This document shows positions 5,583-7,011 of a stretch of 7,011 nt of DNA, in pieces (the first letter of the stretch is position 1; every line of letters begins with the position of its first letter). Where the stretch lies: positions 1-7,011 of the forward strand of contig JAJUFW010000155.1 in assembly GCA_029263555.1 (NCBI GenBank), read 5' to 3'. This DNA comes from Alphaproteobacteria bacterium. Its GTDB lineage: Bacteria > Pseudomonadota > Alphaproteobacteria > DSM-16000 > Inquilinaceae. Under the pieces are notes generated by a model that had not been told where the DNA came from, did not search any database, and was given only the letters and a program-made list of their open reading frames with translations. The translations under genes were made by a program, and so were the position numbers.

Positions 5583-6014
5583 TCAAGGCTCGGCGTAGCC
5601 GGTGACCCGAAGGTCGAGCCGGTAGGCTTCCGGATCATGATCGAAGACGAAGCCACCGCGACGCTCCGATCCGGCGGGCACGTAGTCGATCGTGACCTGA
5701 CCCGTCTCGATCGTTCCGGCGCCCGACACGAGCCTGCCTTCGATCTCGACCTGGGCGGCCGTTGCGGAGCCCGCGTTCGATACCCGAAACAGAACGAGAT
5801 ATCCTTCCCCCGAGCGAACGACCGCCTCGGCGTCGATCGCGAGCCGGGGCGGCTCATCCAGGCTTCTCACGCCCTCCAGCAGGATGAAGATCACCGATCC
5901 CCCGACCAGCACCAGACCCGTGCCCGCCGCCAGCCATTCGATCAGGGGGATCTTGCGGGCGCGTCCCACCGGACGGCCGCCGGGCCGCGGCGCCGATCGG
6001 GGCTTCGCGGTCAT
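5583..6014 (-). CDS. TIGR02588-family membrane-anchored protein
   Basis: A 143-residue protein matching the TIGR02588 family of unknown function, which is known as the constant partner of TIGR02587. A basic, Pro/Arg-rich head (residues 1-22) precedes one hydrophobic membrane segment (about 25-47, starting IEWLAAGTGLVL and ending IFILLEG). The remainder (about 55-143) is probably a beta-rich extracytoplasmic domain: PPRLAIDAEAV, GYLVLFRVSNAGSATAAQVE and a C-terminal RLDLRVTGY. The alternating strands and the 'VSNAGSATA' turn resemble an immunoglobulin-like sandwich of the kind seen in cell-envelope proteins; that comparison is inference. By the positive-inside rule the head should face the cytoplasm. 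The start ATG 6014 is chosen because it overlaps the stop of the TIGR02587 gene as ATGA (6011-6014); the open frame upstream is antisense-style GC noise running over that gene. No catalytic motif is visible. Confidence 0.82.
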   Translation of the reverse strand: MTAKPRSAPRPGGRPVGRARKIPLIEWLAAGTGLVLVGGSVIFILLEGVRSLDEPPRLAIDAEAVVRSGEGYLVLFRVSNAGSATAAQVEIEGRLVSGAGTIETGQVTIDYVPAGSERRGGFVFDHDPEAYRLDLRVTGYAEP

Positions 6015-6823
6015 ACGATCAGCCGGGCGGTCGCCGCGCCCAGGGCTGCCGGGAATGCCAGGACGACGACGGTCATGGCGGTCGTGCTGATGCCGGCGCC
6101 GTCGATGCGGCCGAAGGTCCACAAGACGTAAAGGCTGACGATCAGCGCGATCCCGTACCCGACGAGGGTGAACCGGAGGAACACACTGACGAGACCGTGG
6201 CCGCCCCGGCTCTCTTGGCCGCCGAACCCGACCGTGTAGACCAGGGCGTGAAGCGCCAGCAGCGAAGCGAGCGCGAGCAGCACCGCATGCCATGACGTCA
6301 TCTGGAAGGCGATGAGTGCGATCTCCTCGGTCGGGGCGACATTGAAGCCGACGAAGATGGCGCCGACGGTCATCAGGAACAGCTCCCCGCCGTAGCTGGC
6401 CGCCTCTTCCCGGCCCTCGCCCCCGCCGCCGTCGCCAGCCAGTTGCTTGCGGGCCAGCATGGCGCCCATGCTGGCCGGCACCGCCTGCAGCGCGATCTTG
6501 CCGACGGCTTCCTGGAGCGGCATTCCCGGCTTCAGAACGCCGAACAGACCCAGCATCGCGGCCGAGGCGACGAATCCCACGGCGAGCGCGCTCAAGGCGT
6601 CCAGCACGTCGTCGCGCCAGTCGGCCGTCCGCTCGAATCCGGCATAGTAGGAAAGCCCTATCAGAAGCGGAAGGTTTAGGACGAGGAACAGCGCGAGACG
6701 ATACCGGTCCATGTAGAAACCGAGGAACCACATCTCCATCGTCATGAGGAGCGGGAACGCGAACAGCACCGCCCCCGCGGAGGCCCGGGCGAGCGCGAGC
6801 GCGTATTCCCGACTGCCCTCCAT
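6011..6823 (-). CDS. TIGR02587-family (DUF2391) integral membrane protein
   Basis: A 270-residue polytopic inner-membrane protein of family TIGR02587/DUF2391, function unknown. About seven hydrophobic spans are visible, at roughly 14-34, 42-60, 74-97, 146-164, 178-198, 213-235 and 246-266. An extra weakly hydrophobic stretch lies at 105-123, and a Gly/Glu-rich loop (129-142) falls between spans three and four. The N-terminal motif FPLLMTMEMWFLG (24-35) and the polar stretch NVAPTEEI (161-168) at the end of the fourth span look like conserved functional positions; acidic residues in or near the membrane suggest ion or small-solute handling, but that is only inference. The start is taken as ATG 6823, preceded by AGGGAAGG about five bases away; ATG 6847 has GGAGG only two bases off, which is too close. 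The next gene overlaps by ATGA, so the two proteins are made together and probably form a complex. Confidence 0.82.
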   Translation of the reverse strand: MEGSREYALALARASAGAVLFAFPLLMTMEMWFLGFYMDRYRLALFLVLNLPLLIGLSYYAGFERTADWRDDVLDALSALAVGFVASAAMLGLFGVLKPGMPLQEAVGKIALQAVPASMGAMLARKQLAGDGGGGEGREEAASYGGELFLMTVGAIFVGFNVAPTEEIALIAFQMTSWHAVLLALASLLALHALVYTVGFGGQESRGGHGLVSVFLRFTLVGYGIALIVSLYVLWTFGRIDGAGISTTAMTVVVLAFPAALGAATARLIV

Positions 6824-6922
6824 CCCGGCCTTCCCTGCAATTCGCATTGCCTCCAGGGCGAGAGCTTCAACCCTGACGGCGGACGGGAGTTCCGGGCACC
6901 ACTCCGCCGGCCCGAATAGAAC

Positions 6923-6952
6923 GGAGCCCGCCGGGCATTCCCGACGGGCTCC
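6923..6952 (-). terminator. Strong hairpin, probable terminator of a gene beyond the right edge
   Basis: A 13-base inverted repeat (6923-6935 with 6940-6952) has one mismatch and a CATT loop, beginning GGAGCCCG and closing CGGGCTCC. On the minus strand it is followed by GTTCTATTCG, a modestly T-rich tail. No gene inside the window ends next to it, and it lies 100 bases upstream of the TIGR02587 start, so it most likely ends a minus-strand gene to the right. An attenuator role for the membrane-protein operon is possible but unsupported. Confidence 0.6.
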
Positions 6953-7011
6953 ATTCCCGCACTCCCTTGTCGGCCAGGGGTCAGCCCGGCGATCGGCGCC
7001 CACCGAAAACG

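Noticed and set aside
5583..6731. A single 382-codon minus-strand frame suggesting one long protein.
   Set aside because: Only the last 143 codons (from 6014) make a sensible protein; the rest overlaps the TIGR02587 gene out of frame and is Arg/Gly-rich noise.

Overview
The window is GC-rich (about two thirds G+C by eye) bacterial chromosomal DNA, densely packed with short intergenic gaps and several four-base start/stop overlaps. The gene content (a gamma-glutamyltransferase of the 'SGLHAI' type, a small OmpA/peptidoglycan-binding protein, RNase Z next to a Mut7-C protein, the TIGR02587/TIGR02588 membrane pair) suggests an alphaproteobacterium, possibly Rhodospirillales-like. That is inference from protein style and composition; no rRNA or other phylogenetic marker is present. 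There are no tRNAs, CRISPR arrays, insertion sequences or phage genes.

Layout, left to right. Positions 1-257 (+) hold the 3' end of gamma-glutamyltransferase. Positions 327-824 (+) encode an O6-methylguanine-DNA methyltransferase with a good ribosome binding site and a candidate promoter. A strong hairpin terminator at 836-858 separates it from a convergent gene for a secreted OmpA-domain protein (883-1428, -). A gene-free, locally AT-richer stretch follows (1429-1903).

Positions 1904-3584 (-) carry three co-directional genes, read right to left: an alpha/beta (dienelactone-type) hydrolase, a phosphoribosyltransferase whose GTG start overlaps the hydrolase stop (GTGA), and after 116 bases a dodecin-family protein.

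Divergent from these is a plus-strand group: a 69-residue zinc-ribbon protein (3805-4014), ribonuclease Z (4114-5058), and a Mut7-C/PIN-like RNase protein (5055-5540). The last two overlap by ATGA, so two nucleases thought to act on RNA are translationally coupled. Convergent with this group, positions 5583-6823 (-) encode the TIGR02587 polytopic membrane protein and the TIGR02588 single-pass protein, again joined by an ATGA overlap. The right end carries a strong terminator-like hairpin (6923-6952), probably belonging to a gene beyond the window.

Most genes are recognisable. The poorly understood parts are the two-gene membrane unit TIGR02587/TIGR02588, the hydrolase-phosphoribosyltransferase-dodecin group, and the coupling of RNase Z to a Mut7-C protein that has lost one zinc-ligand cysteine.
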